The notes beneath the pieces are model-generated. The model saw nothing but the letters and a program-made list of their open reading frames with translations, was not told the DNA's origin and did no database searches. From Flavobacterium hercynium (GTDB lineage: Bacteria; Bacteroidota; Bacteroidia; Flavobacteriales; Flavobacteriaceae): 64,000 bases of DNA. A program made the position numbers and the translations under genes. Positions 1 through 8,506 of the stretch are shown piece after piece; position 1 is the stretch's first letter, and every line of letters starts with the position of its first letter. The stretch is from assembly GCF_002217285.1 (NCBI RefSeq), contig NZ_MUGW01000002.1, positions 186,001-250,000 of the forward strand, given 5' to 3'.

Positions 1-723
1 ATGATGAAAAAAATTGCTCCTTTGGCAGGTATCATCAATGGTAAATTGAATTCGACTATTAAGTTAAACGGAAATTTAGATGCTAAGGAATTAACTCCGG
101 ATTTAAAATCAATTTCAGGAGACTTAATCGGACAATTGCTTTCGACTACGGTGAATCCTAAAAACTCTACGGTTTTAAACTCTTTAACATCAAACATAAA
201 ATTCCTTGACCCAAGCAAATTGAATCTGAATGATTTAAAAATGGCGTTGACCTTTGCTGACGGAAAAGTAAATGTAAAACCATTTGACATTAAATACCAG
301 GATATCAAAGTTACGGTTGGCGGAACGCATGGTTTTGATCAGGTAATGAACTATAATTTAAAATTAGATGTTCCTGCTAAGTATTTAGGAAGCGAAGCTA
401 ATGCACTAATTGCAAAAATGTCTCCTGCAGATGCTGCAAAATTAGATAACATTCCGATTACAGCTTTAATGACAGGTAATTTTTCGAATCCGAAAATCTC
501 AACTGATATGAAGGCTGCCGCGACTAATTTGACTGCACAGTTAGTGAATCAGCAGAAAGAGAAATTGACGCAAAAAGGTACCTCAGCTCTTACGGATCTG
601 ATTAATAAGAATACCAAAGCTAAGGATACTACAAAAGCGGCTGCAACTGAAAAGGAAAAAACAACACAAGAAGTTACCAAAAAAGCAGGCGACTTATTAA
701 ATGGTTTGTTTAAAAAGAAATAA
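1..723 (+). CDS. AsmA-like protein, C-terminal part (5' end outside the window)
   Basis: The frame is open from the first base, so the Met codons at the edge are probably internal and only the last 240 residues are seen. AsmA-family proteins are large, envelope-anchored proteins thought to help build or traffic outer-membrane material. The visible part has the alternating polar/apolar beta pattern of the AsmA C-terminal region (roughly residues 1-180), with a central stretch about lowered constraints on lipid-like strands, then an Ala/Lys/Thr/Glu-rich low-complexity tail ending in a lysine run. A strong terminator follows 25 nt after the stop. Family assignment is moderately sure; the exact role is not. 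Confidence 0.6.
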   Translation: MMKKIAPLAGIINGKLNSTIKLNGNLDAKELTPDLKSISGDLIGQLLSTTVNPKNSTVLNSLTSNIKFLDPSKLNLNDLKMALTFADGKVNVKPFDIKYQDIKVTVGGTHGFDQVMNYNLKLDVPAKYLGSEANALIAKMSPADAAKLDNIPITALMTGNFSNPKISTDMKAAATNLTAQLVNQQKEKLTQKGTSALTDLINKNTKAKDTTKAAATEKEKTTQEVTKKAGDLLNGLFKKK

Positions 724-746
724 GCTATTCAAAATTTTTACAAAGC

Positions 747-776
747 AAAAAGGTCAATCTCACGATTGACCTTTTT
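747..776 (+). terminator. Intrinsic terminator after the AsmA-like gene
   Basis: Perfect 13-bp inverted repeat (AAAAAGGTCAATC, loop TCAC, GATTGACCTTTTT). The A-run on one side and T-run on the other make it usable in both directions between the two convergent genes. Confidence 0.85.
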
Positions 777-859
777 CTATGTTTTAAACAGCATCTGAAC
801 AGGTTTTTCCTTCCTAATGTGCACGTCTGTATATTTAGACCGATATTACCGTAATAATG

Positions 860-1654
860 CTAGACGTTTATAGTAACAACATATCCTTCTGAACTTCGAA
901 TATTAAAAACGCTTCCGTTTTCGAAAATTAAGTATTGCCCTTTTATACCAACAAGCTTCCCTTGAAACGAAGGTGTTTTGTCTAAATTTAGACTTGCTAC
1001 TTTTGTCGGGTAATTTAAAACAGGATAATTAAGCTCGTACAAATCATTTTTTTCACTGAAAAAATACTCGCGTACTTCTTCCGGAATTAAATTTTCGAGT
1101 TTGGCTTTTTCCTGAACCAAATCAAAAACCTGAGTGGTTTGCTGCAGCATTTTTCTCCAATTGGTTTTATCGGTATAATGGCTTTTTAATGCCACCTCTG
1201 TAATTCCTGCCAGGTATCGGTTAGGAACCTCAACGATTGCAATGGCCTGACTTGCGCCCTGATCAATCCATCGGGTTGGTACTTGCGTTTTTCGGGTAAC
1301 ACCTACTTTTATTTCGCTTGCTACAGCTAAATACACTACGTGTGGCTGCAATTGTACTTTTTGTTCGTATTCCAGGTCACGATCTGCTATTCCCAAATGT
1401 GCTGTACTTAATTCCGGTCGCATGATCCAGTCGCCAACAGCAGGACTTGAGTAAAAACAGTCGTAACAGAATCCTTGTCTGAATATTTTTTTCTTTTTAT
1501 GACAATTTAAACATTCGTAACCTACAAAATTGAATTCGATTTCTTTATTCAACAACTGATTCATGTTAAGAAAACTATCTTCGAAAACCAGATAATACTG
1601 AATTGTGTTTCCGATTTCTGTTTGCATTTTTGTAAGTACTCCTTGATACGTCAT
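860..1654 (-). CDS. DUF2797 family protein (zinc-ribbon protein)
   Basis: A 264-residue protein of unknown function recognisable as DUF2797. Two CxxC pairs (CLNC and CYDC, about residues 48-67) form a probable zinc ribbon. They are followed by a VVYLAV...KVGVTR...RWIDQGA stretch (about residues 107-135) that resembles the first half of a GIY-YIG-like fold; that resemblance is my inference. It has no signal peptide or membrane segment, so it should be cytosolic. It is divergent from the GH3 gene and convergent with the AsmA-like gene. Starts at an ATG in MTYQGVL. No experimental role can be inferred from the neighbours. Confidence 0.75.
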   Translation of the reverse strand: MTYQGVLTKMQTEIGNTIQYYLVFEDSFLNMNQLLNKEIEFNFVGYECLNCHKKKKIFRQGFCYDCFYSSPAVGDWIMRPELSTAHLGIADRDLEYEQKVQLQPHVVYLAVASEIKVGVTRKTQVPTRWIDQGASQAIAIVEVPNRYLAGITEVALKSHYTDKTNWRKMLQQTTQVFDLVQEKAKLENLIPEEVREYFFSEKNDLYELNYPVLNYPTKVASLNLDKTPSFQGKLVGIKGQYLIFENGSVFNIRSSEGYVVTINV

Positions 1655-1895
1655 ATTTTAGATTTCTGATTGTAGATTTTACTTTCCCTGAAGGATATAA
1701 ATTATAATTCTTTATTCTGCTGAATTTAGAATCTTTCGTAAAAATAGAGTGGTTTTTTTTACAGAAAAACACTATTTTTGATACAGCGGCAAAGTTAGTA
1801 TTTGTCGGCCGATATTCAAATTTTATATTTTTTGATTTTCACATCAACAGAAAATCTAAAACTTAAAATTACCATCTAAAATCTAAAATTGACTC

Positions 1896-3419
1896 ATGCC
1901 AATATCAATAATTAACTCATTTGCCTCTTGGGTTCTTAAACAAAGAATTCATCAAATCGAACTTTTTCTAAAATATCCGAATGAAGTTCAGGAAGAATTA
2001 TTGCATAATTTGTTGGTAGCTTCCGAAAATACTGTTTTTGGAAAAAAGTATGACTTCAGCTCTATAACTTCTTATCAGACTTTTGCAGAAAGAGTGCCTA
2101 TCGCAACCTACGAAGAGTTACAACCGCTGATTGAACGCACGCGTCAGGGTGAACAAAATGTTTTTTGGGAAACGCCAATAAAATGGTTTGCCAAATCAAG
2201 CGGTACTACTAATGCTAAAAGTAAATTTATTCCTGTAAGTAATGAAGCGCTGGAGGATTGTCACTATAAAGGAAGCAAAGATCTACTTTGTTTGTACTTA
2301 AATAATAATGAAGATTCTGAATTGTTTTTGGGAAAAAGTCTTCGCTTAGGCGGAAGTTCTCAGATTTACGAAAACAACAATACTTATTTTGGTGATTTAT
2401 CTGCCATATTGATTGAAAACATGCCTATCTGGGCTGAATTCAGCAGTACGCCAAGTAATAAAACTTCGCTGATGAGCGAATGGGAATCTAAAATTGCGGC
2501 TATCATCAATGAAACGAAAGTAGAGAATGTAACGAGCTTTGCCGGAGTTCCATCTTGGATGCTGGTTTTAATGAACAAAGTGCTGGAAAACACAGGAAAG
2601 GAAAGTTTACTGGAGATCTGGCCTAATTTAGAGGTTTATTTTCACGGAGGCGTAAGCTTCTCTCCGTATAAAGAACAATACAAAAAAATACTTCCTAGTA
2701 AAGATTTTAAATATTACGAAATATATAATGCTTCTGAAGGTTTCTTTGCCATTCAGGATTTAAATAATTCGAGCGATTTGCTGTTGATGCTGGATTACGG
2801 AATTTTCTACGAATTCATTACAATGGATACTTTTGACAGCGAAAATCCAAAGATAGTTCGTTTGGCTGATGTTGAACTGAATAAAAATTATGCTATTGTC
2901 ATTACTACCAATTCGGGTTTATGGCGTTATCTGATTGGTGATACTGTTCGTTTTACGTCTTTAAATCCGTATAGGATTCGTGTGACGGGTCGAACTAAAC
3001 ACCATATTAATGTTTTTGGTGAAGAACTTATGGTTGAGAATACGGATCAGGCGATTGCAAAAGCATGCCAGATTACCCACAGCGAGGTTAAAGATTATAC
3101 TGTGGCTCCTATTTTTATGCAAGATAAAGAGAAAGGCGCACACGAATGGATGATTGAATTTAAGAAAAAACCGGCTGATGTAGGACTTTTTCAGAAGGTA
3201 CTAGACGAAACGCTGCAAACGCTGAACTCTGATTATGAAGCGAAGCGTTACAACAACATGACGTTAAACCCTTTGGTGATTAATGTAGCGCGTGAGAATT
3301 TGTTTTATGACTGGTTGAAAGAAAGAGACAAATTAGGCGGACAACATAAAATTCCGAGGCTTTCAAATCAACGTGATTATCTGGAACAACTGAAAGAAAT
3401 GCAGGTTCAGACTATATAA
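1896..3419 (+). CDS. GH3 auxin-responsive promoter-family protein (acyl-adenylate/amide synthetase fold)
   Basis: A 507-residue protein of the GH3 family, named from plant enzymes that adenylate a carboxylic acid and join it to an amino acid. The ATP-binding signature SSGTTNAKSKFIPVS is present near residue 101, followed by YNASEGFF, DYGIFYEFI and LWRYLIGDTVRFT, all typical of the adenylate-forming core, with a smaller C-terminal lobe after about residue 365. Length matches bacterial GH3 proteins. Soluble, no signal peptide. It stands alone, with an RNA-like element and a terminator downstream. The substrate is unknown; bacterial members have no agreed role. Confidence 0.85.
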   Translation: MPISIINSFASWVLKQRIHQIELFLKYPNEVQEELLHNLLVASENTVFGKKYDFSSITSYQTFAERVPIATYEELQPLIERTRQGEQNVFWETPIKWFAKSSGTTNAKSKFIPVSNEALEDCHYKGSKDLLCLYLNNNEDSELFLGKSLRLGGSSQIYENNNTYFGDLSAILIENMPIWAEFSSTPSNKTSLMSEWESKIAAIINETKVENVTSFAGVPSWMLVLMNKVLENTGKESLLEIWPNLEVYFHGGVSFSPYKEQYKKILPSKDFKYYEIYNASEGFFAIQDLNNSSDLLLMLDYGIFYEFITMDTFDSENPKIVRLADVELNKNYAIVITTNSGLWRYLIGDTVRFTSLNPYRIRVTGRTKHHINVFGEELMVENTDQAIAKACQITHSEVKDYTVAPIFMQDKEKGAHEWMIEFKKKPADVGLFQKVLDETLQTLNSDYEAKRYNNMTLNPLVINVARENLFYDWLKERDKLGGQHKIPRLSNQRDYLEQLKEMQVQTI

Positions 3420-3424
3420 CACTT

Positions 3425-3521
3425 CTGGGCTCGCATGAGGGATAGTAGTGGAAATCCTTTTTGTTTTTTCTTTAAAAACAAAAAGATTGAAACAAATAGC
3501 CCGACCCGGAGGGGCATGCCC
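3425..3521 (+). ncRNA. Possible structured RNA/repeat element downstream of the GH3 gene
   Basis: The stretch folds on paper into a long hairpin. A perfect 12-bp stem (CTTTTTGTTTTT at 3457-3468 with AAAAACAAAAAG at 3474-3485) extends through AAT/ATT across a bulged C, and an outer GGGCT (3427-3431) can pair with AGCCC (3498-3502). It is much richer in G and C at its base than the surroundings and ends in the palindrome GGGCATGCCC. From memory it resembles the structured GATAG...GGA-rich elements repeated in Flavobacterium intergenic regions (Rfam Flavo-1 is one candidate), but I could not check this. Confidence 0.4.
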
Positions 3522-3529
3522 ATAAAAAA

Positions 3530-3575
3530 AACCTTAGTTCTTTATTCGAGAATTAAGGTTTCTGTTTTTTTTTTA
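3530..3575 (+). terminator. Intrinsic terminator, GH3 transcription unit
   Basis: Twelve-base arms AACCTTAGTTCT / AGAATTAAGGTT with one G-U pair, a 7-nt loop, then a T-tract of about ten within 15 nt. It sits 110 nt after the GH3 stop, so the structured element before it would be part of the GH3 transcript. Confidence 0.75.
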
Positions 3576-3622
3576 AGCCTCTGTGAGAAATGACAAGATT
3601 GTGGCTACTTGCTTTTTTTAAG

Positions 3623-3672
3623 ACGCTGATGATACGGATTCGCTATGCGAAAACGCAGATTTATACGGATTT
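3623..3672. repeat. Imperfect direct repeat in the 3420-3726 intergenic region
   Basis: Two copies of a CGCnGATnnTACGGATT-like unit (about 3624-3640 and 3654-3671) are separated by a short segment. Similar acgcrgatttayacggatt strings are familiar as dispersed Flavobacterium intergenic repeats. The rest of this 307-bp gap contains the RNA-like element and terminator listed separately, and no gene. Confidence 0.35.
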
Positions 3673-3726
3673 CTTCTTTATTTGTTTTGTTTTGTCATTT
3701 CTATGATAAAAAGCAATAATTATCTG

Positions 3727-4956
3727 TTACATCATATCGATATAACGATCGTGATAGCCTAAAAGATACAAAACACCATCGAGTCCTAAACTTGATATCG
3801 AAGTCGATGCGCTTTCTTTTACTTTTTGTTTGGCATGAAAAGCAATTCCCAAGCCTGCGAGGTTTATCATAGGTAAGTCGTTTGCACCATCACCCACAGC
3901 AATTGTCTGGTTAATGTGAATGCCTTCTTTTTCTGCAATGGCTTGTAAATATTCTGCCTTTTTTTGTCCGTCTACAATTTCTCCTAAATATTTACCGGTC
4001 AATTTACCATCGATAATTTCTAACTGATTGGCATGTACATAATCGATACCCAATTCTTTTTGCAGGTATTCTCCAAAATAGGTAAATCCTCCAGATAGAA
4101 TGGCAGTTTTATAACCATAATATTTTAAAGCTTTCATTAAACGGTGTGCTCCTTTTGTAATAGGTAATTTTTCTGCAACTGAACGCAGCACATCTTCGCT
4201 TAAGCCTTCCAGCAATGCCATACGTTGTTTGAAACTTTCGTTAAAATCAATTTCACCATTCATTGCAAGTTCTGTAATTGCTTTTACTTGTTCTCCTACA
4301 CCATTTAGCTCTGCCAACTCATCAATTACTTCGGCTTGGATTAAAGTAGAATCCATATCGAAACATACTAAACGTCTGTTTCTTCTATAGATATTGTCTT
4401 CCTGAAAAGAAATATCAACGTCTAACGTTCGCGAAATTTGCATAAAGCTTGCCGTCATGATAATTTTATCGACGATTTCACCTGTTACTGATAATTGAAT
4501 GCAAGATCGTGGATATTCTTCTTCCTCGATAATAGAGGTTCTTCCGGTTAATCGGATAATAGAATTGATATTCAGGTTTTGATCAGACAGGATCTTGGTC
4601 ACGGCTGCCAATTGCGAAGCGGTAAGCTTTTCACCCAGAATGTTGATAATGTAACGTTGTCTGGATTGCGATTTAACCCAGGTTTCATAATCTTCTATAG
4701 AAATTGGAATGAATTTTACTTTTACTTCTAATTCATACGCTTTGAACAACAAATCTTTTAAAACAGGTCCTGAAGTTGAACCGGCTTTTATTTCAAATAA
4801 AATTCCAAGAGAAAGTGTATCATGGATATCGGCCTGACCAATATCCAGAATTACAGCATCGTAGGTAGCTAATATCGCTGTTAGCCCGGCTGTTACTCCT
4901 GGTTTATCATGACCTGAAACTTTTAATAAAATAATTTCTTTATCTTCTGCTGCCAT
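3727..4956 (-). CDS. serB: Phosphoserine phosphatase SerB with N-terminal ACT domains
   Basis: Catalyses the last step of serine synthesis, phosphoserine to serine, in the cytosol. The 409-residue protein has two ACT-like domains (about residues 7-80, starting LLKVSGHDKPGVTAGL, and 102-185) followed by a HAD phosphatase domain. The HAD domain has the nucleophile motif DMDST at 200-204, the LSGGFTYF motif, and a C-terminal GDGANDLPMI loop that binds magnesium. The tandem ACT arrangement is the long SerB form, in which the ACT region is expected to sense an amino acid, likely serine. Transcribed alone; the upstream gap holds the terminator of the preceding operon. Confidence 0.93.
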   Translation of the reverse strand: MAAEDKEIILLKVSGHDKPGVTAGLTAILATYDAVILDIGQADIHDTLSLGILFEIKAGSTSGPVLKDLLFKAYELEVKVKFIPISIEDYETWVKSQSRQRYIINILGEKLTASQLAAVTKILSDQNLNINSIIRLTGRTSIIEEEEYPRSCIQLSVTGEIVDKIIMTASFMQISRTLDVDISFQEDNIYRRNRRLVCFDMDSTLIQAEVIDELAELNGVGEQVKAITELAMNGEIDFNESFKQRMALLEGLSEDVLRSVAEKLPITKGAHRLMKALKYYGYKTAILSGGFTYFGEYLQKELGIDYVHANQLEIIDGKLTGKYLGEIVDGQKKAEYLQAIAEKEGIHINQTIAVGDGANDLPMINLAGLGIAFHAKQKVKESASTSISSLGLDGVLYLLGYHDRYIDMM

Positions 4957-5037
4957 TTTATTTGTATTGATTTGAGTGCGACAAAAATCGGTAATCTATT
5001 GTTTATAAAAAAGGATATTGTTTGTTTTTTTGAAAAG

Positions 5038-5063
5038 AAAAAGCACATCTTAGTGTGCTTTTT
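5038..5063 (-). terminator. Terminator of the VOC/SRPBCC operon
   Basis: Perfect 10-bp arms AAAAAGCACA / TGTGCTTTTT around a 6-nt loop. On the minus strand the second arm runs into a T-rich tract. It lies 118 nt after the last gene of the operon and before serB. Confidence 0.75.
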
Positions 5064-5180
5064 GAATTAATTTAACAATTATGTTCCGCTATCAAAATAA
5101 CCTAACTTTCTGGTTGTAATTAATTAAAAACTGTTGTTAAAAAGCAGCATTAAAACAAATTTAGCTACTCTTTTAAAGTT

Positions 5181-5621
5181 TTATTTTAAGGGTTCTAATT
5201 CATCAAAATTAATCATCCAGCTTATGTCGAATTTATCTTTGAACATTCCGAAATAGGAGCCCCAAAATGTTTTATTCATAGGCATATAAATATCTCCTCC
5301 TGCTGAAAGTCCGTTAAAAATACGATCGGCTTCTTCTACGCTTTCCACATTAACAGATACTGAAAAATTTCCTCCCATTGCAACATCCCCTGATTGTTCA
5401 TTAGAATCGCTTCCCATCAAAATAGTATTACCAATAGGCAGCGAAACATGCATTACTCTGTTTGCATCTTTATCATTAACTTGCTCGCCTCCTTCCGGCA
5501 CGGGCATGTCTTTGAATTTGCCTAAATACTGAAACTCGCCTCCAAAAACGGATTGATAGAACAGAAATGCTTCTTCACAATTTCCATTGAATATTAAATA
5601 CGGATTTACTGTTGTTGCCAT
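5181..5621 (-). CDS. PhnB-like VOC family protein
   Basis: A 146-residue glyoxalase/bleomycin-resistance superfamily protein of the PhnB-like branch. Typical features are PYLIFNGNCEEAFLFYQSVFGG at the N-terminus (split here into its recognisable parts PYLIFNGNCEEA and FYQSVFGG), a central HVSLPIGNTILMGSD strand pair and a C-terminal WGSYFGMFKDKFDISW. VOC proteins are metal-dependent dioxygenases, isomerases or binding proteins; the substrate cannot be told. Last gene of a tight four-gene operon, 11 nt after the SRPBCC gene upstream. Confidence 0.8.
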   Translation of the reverse strand: MATTVNPYLIFNGNCEEAFLFYQSVFGGEFQYLGKFKDMPVPEGGEQVNDKDANRVMHVSLPIGNTILMGSDSNEQSGDVAMGGNFSVSVNVESVEEADRIFNGLSAGGDIYMPMNKTFWGSYFGMFKDKFDISWMINFDELEPLK

Positions 5622-5632
5622 GATATTTTAGT

Positions 5633-6076
5633 TTATTTTTTTTCTGAGAGTTCTTTGACTATTTCAAGCGCTTTGGGAAAAGCATTTTTAAAATAATCCT
5701 TATGACTTTCGATACTATCAACCTGAACTTTCAGATCAATAAACTCATCATCAAGCGTTAATCGATACGTTTCCATTGAACCGCTCCATTCATTCGCTTT
5801 TTCATCAATTGGAAGTTCTTTAAAATCTTTTATTTCTCCCAAATGTTTAAAAGCCATGTATTCATAAAGTACTTTCTTGTCGATAATGCTATTCATTCCA
5901 CCGCCATCTTCTGCGCCCAGGAATTGAATTTTATCTCCTTCATTCCATGTACTAACAGCATGTGAACCTTCACTAAAAGCACTTGTCCATTTTCGGTATG
6001 TTTTGTCATCCCATAAAACGGACCAGACTTTTTCTTTCGTTGCCTTGATTCTGATTGTAAATTCTAGTGTTTCCAT
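5633..6076 (-). CDS. SRPBCC (AHSA1/START-like) domain protein
   Basis: A 147-residue single-domain protein of the SRPBCC superfamily, which forms a hydrophobic ligand cavity. The opening METLEFTIRIKATKEKVWSVL with a Trp-rich KTYRKWTSAF is the usual AHSA1/polyketide-cyclase-like start. No catalytic residues can be assigned. Third gene in the operon, 2 nt after the VOC gene that precedes it, so probably translated together with it. The ligand is unknown. Confidence 0.75.
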   Translation of the reverse strand: METLEFTIRIKATKEKVWSVLWDDKTYRKWTSAFSEGSHAVSTWNEGDKIQFLGAEDGGGMNSIIDKKVLYEYMAFKHLGEIKDFKELPIDEKANEWSGSMETYRLTLDDEFIDLKVQVDSIESHKDYFKNAFPKALEIVKELSEKK

Positions 6077-6078
6077 AA

Positions 6079-6486
6079 TTATGATAATTTACTAAAGTCC
6101 ATATATAAAACATTCCAGCGATGACCGTCTAAATCTGCAAAAGCACAGCCATACATCCAACCTTGATTTTCTGCAGGCTCACTAAAAACAATGCCGCCTG
6201 CATTTTTTACTTTTTGAGCAAACTGATTTACCTCTTCTCTGCTTTCTGCATCAACAGAAATTAAAACTTCTGAGCTCAATCTGGTATCGGTAAGCTTGTG
6301 CTGAGAAAAACTTTCAAAAAGTGATTCTTCAAAAAGCATTACTACAAATTTACCTTCTCCAACAATCATACAAGTCGAACTTGATGTATCATGCTCATCA
6401 TTGAATGAGAAACCGATTTTTGTGAAGAAAGCTTTTGATGCTGTAACTGATTTTACCGGCAAATTCAACCAAATTTGTTTTGTCAT
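6079..6486 (-). CDS. VOC family (glyoxalase-like) protein
   Basis: A 135-residue single-domain protein. The start QIWLNLPVKSVTASKAFFTKIGFSF (seen as LNLPVKSVTASKAFF and KIGFSFN) and the end YGCAFADLDGHRWNVLYMD are the classical paired beta-alpha-beta-beta-beta signature of the VOC superfamily, with a DLDGHRW metal-site-like segment. This type is often annotated as lactoylglutathione-lyase-like, but nothing here shows that activity. Second gene in the VOC/SRPBCC operon. Confidence 0.8.
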   Translation of the reverse strand: MTKQIWLNLPVKSVTASKAFFTKIGFSFNDEHDTSSSTCMIVGEGKFVVMLFEESLFESFSQHKLTDTRLSSEVLISVDAESREEVNQFAQKVKNAGGIVFSEPAENQGWMYGCAFADLDGHRWNVLYMDFSKLS

Positions 6487-6551
6487 TTTTCAATTGTTTT
6501 AAGTTGATATAAGTAATCGACAGGAGTTTTTTTTCAGGTATTAAACTGTAT

Positions 6552-6956
6552 TTAATTATTCTCTACATATCTTTTAAAACTATCCAGAATGGCTTGCCAG
6601 CCTTCGCGTTGCATTTCTTCGGGATTTATTGTTTCGGGATCAAAACGCTCTGTTATTTCTACTCCGTTTGCTGTTTCTATAAAAATGATTTCGACTTTTC
6701 TACCGTCATCAATAACATACTCTATGGCTTTGTTTTTTTCTACTAAAGTGTATTCTCCCGCAAAATCAAAACTCATACTGCCGTCTTTTGCCGCCATAGT
6801 CGATTTAAATCTTCCGCCAATTCTTACATCATTTTCAGCATAAGGTGTATGCCAATCCTGCGAAGGGGTGTTCCATTTTGTAATATTTTCCGGCAATGTC
6901 CAGAAATCCCATACTTTATCTATTGCTGCTTCAACTGTATTTTGTATTGTTATCAT
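6552..6956 (-). CDS. SRPBCC (AHSA1-like) domain protein
   Basis: A 134-residue protein beginning MITIQNTVEAAIDKVWDFWT and carrying WNTPSQDWHTP, GGRFKSTM and a terminal amphipathic helix (GWQAILDSFKRYVENN), the usual layout of activator-of-Hsp90-ATPase-like START proteins. It is the first gene of the four-gene operon (65 nt before the VOC gene). Together the operon alternates SRPBCC, VOC, SRPBCC, VOC, which suggests that the pairs were kept or duplicated together. Function unknown. Confidence 0.78.
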   Translation of the reverse strand: MITIQNTVEAAIDKVWDFWTLPENITKWNTPSQDWHTPYAENDVRIGGRFKSTMAAKDGSMSFDFAGEYTLVEKNKAIEYVIDDGRKVEIIFIETANGVEITERFDPETINPEEMQREGWQAILDSFKRYVENN

Positions 6957-7045
6957 ATTGATTGAATTGATGTTAGACTGTTTTTTATTTAAAATTACAA
7001 ATTATTCAAACAACAGCTAACAATATAATTTAAAAGCATAAAAAA

Positions 7046-7075
7046 AAACCTGCTCCAAAATTAGGGAGCAGGTTT
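7046..7075 (-). terminator. Terminator downstream of clpX
   Basis: Perfect 11-bp arms AAACCTGCTCC / GGAGCAGGTTT with an 8-nt loop. The A-run on the plus strand gives a T-run on the minus strand. It starts 28 nt after the clpX stop. Confidence 0.88.
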
Positions 7076-7102
7076 GCGGTAATGTTTTATCTGATTTAAA
7101 GC

Positions 7103-8335
7103 TTATGAAGCAATTTCCATTCGCTTTAATAAATTTTTATTCAAAGTGTGTTTCGCATAATCCTGATCGATTACTAAAACTTTATCATCAGAACTTGGCA
7201 GTTCGTACATCGCATCGGTTAGGATCGCTTCGCATAACGAACGTAAACCACGTGCTCCTAATTTGTATTCTAATGCTTTATCTACAATAAAATCTAAAGC
7301 TTCATCAGAGATGCTAAACGCTACTTCATCCATTAAGAATAATTTTTCATACTGTTTGATCAGCGCATTTTTAGGCTGTGTCAAAATAGCACGAAGTGTT
7401 TCTCTGTCTAATGGATCCATGTGTGTTAAAACCGGCAAACGACCAATAATCTCTGGAATTAATCCAAAGTCTTTGATGTCTTTTGGAATTATATATTGCA
7501 ACAAATTGTCTTTGTCGATATTGTCTACATTTTTAGAAGTTGAATAACCAACTGCCTGACGGTTTAAACGTTTAGAAATAATACGTTCTACACCATCAAA
7601 AGCACCTCCTGCAATAAACAGGATGTTTTGAGTATTTACCTCAACAAATTTTTGATCCGGATGTTTACGTCCACCTTTTGGAGGAACGTTTACAACGGTT
7701 CCTTCCAGCAATTTCAATAATGCCTGTTGTACACCTTCTCCTGAAACGTCACGTGTTATAGACGGATTATCGCTCTTACGTGCAATTTTGTCTATTTCAT
7801 CTATAAATACGATTCCTCTTTCGGCTTTGGTTACATCATAATCTGCAGCTTGCAGTAAACGTGTCAAAATACTTTCGACATCTTCACCTACGTAACCTGC
7901 TTCTGTAAGTACTGTTGCATCTACGATCGCCAAAGGAACATCTAACATTTTTGCAATTGTTTTTGCTACTAATGTTTTTCCGGTTCCGGTTTGACCTACC
8001 ATGATGATGTTACTTTTTTCGATCTCTACTTCATCGTCTAATTGCTGTTGCATTAAACGTTTGTAGTGATTGTAAACCGCAACTGACATTACTTTTTTTG
8101 TCTGATCCTGGCCAATAACATACTGATCCAGAAAAGCTCTGATTTCTTTTGGTTTCTTTAAAATTAAGTCTCCAACAAGTTTTGCACTTCCGCTTGATTT
8201 TAATTCTTCTAAGACGATTCCGTGTGCCTGCTCAATACACTTATCACAAATATGTGCATTGATACCTGCAATCAATAAATTGGTTTCTGGCTTCTTCCTT
8301 CCACAAAACGAACATTCTAATACTACTTTAGCCAT
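7103..8335 (-). CDS. clpX: ATP-dependent Clp protease ATP-binding subunit ClpX
   Basis: Hexameric AAA+ unfoldase that feeds proteins to ClpP in the cytosol. The 410 residues show an N-terminal zinc-binding domain (CSFCGRK at residues 9-12 with CDKC about 20 residues on), Walker A GQTGTGKT, Walker [10 protein letters not shown], the ClpP-binding loop region, and a sensor-2 arginine in GARGLRSL. Length is normal. It follows clpP with a 171-nt gap that contains a hairpin-forming repeat of a GTTACTAAG-like word, so it may have its own promoter as well as read-through from clpP. Last gene of the tig-clpP-clpX cluster. Confidence 0.97.
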   Translation of the reverse strand: MAKVVLECSFCGRKKPETNLLIAGINAHICDKCIEQAHGIVLEELKSSGSAKLVGDLILKKPKEIRAFLDQYVIGQDQTKKVMSVAVYNHYKRLMQQQLDDEVEIEKSNIIMVGQTGTGKTLVAKTIAKMLDVPLAIVDATVLTEAGYVGEDVESILTRLLQAADYDVTKAERGIVFIDEIDKIARKSDNPSITRDVSGEGVQQALLKLLEGTVVNVPPKGGRKHPDQKFVEVNTQNILFIAGGAFDGVERIISKRLNRQAVGYSTSKNVDNIDKDNLLQYIIPKDIKDFGLIPEIIGRLPVLTHMDPLDRETLRAILTQPKNALIKQYEKLFLMDEVAFSISDEALDFIVDKALEYKLGARGLRSLCEAILTDAMYELPSSDDKVLVIDQDYAKHTLNKNLLKRMEIAS

Positions 8336-8506
8336 TCTTCTTTAGTTACTAAGCTGCAAAGCTACTAAGTTTCTGAGATTTATCACTAAAACCTCATTAA
8401 ACTTAGTAACTTTTTGGCTTATTATTTTTTTTCAAATTTAAAAAAGGTTTCAAGTTCAAGTTAAATACTTAGAATCTTAGCGCCTTTACAACTTTAAATC
8501 TTAAAA

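Noticed and set aside
1575..1772. Minus-strand 65-residue frame between DUF2797 and GH3
   Set aside because: Overlaps the DUF2797 N-terminal region out of frame, and consists of the intergenic AATCTAAAAT-type low-complexity words common in this genome type.
8344..8411. AGTTACTAAG/CTTAGTAACT inverted repeat between clpP and clpX as a terminator or attenuator
   Set aside because: Arms are 48 nt apart, AT-rich and belong to a widely repeated intergenic word; no proper T-tract next to a compact stem on the gene strand.
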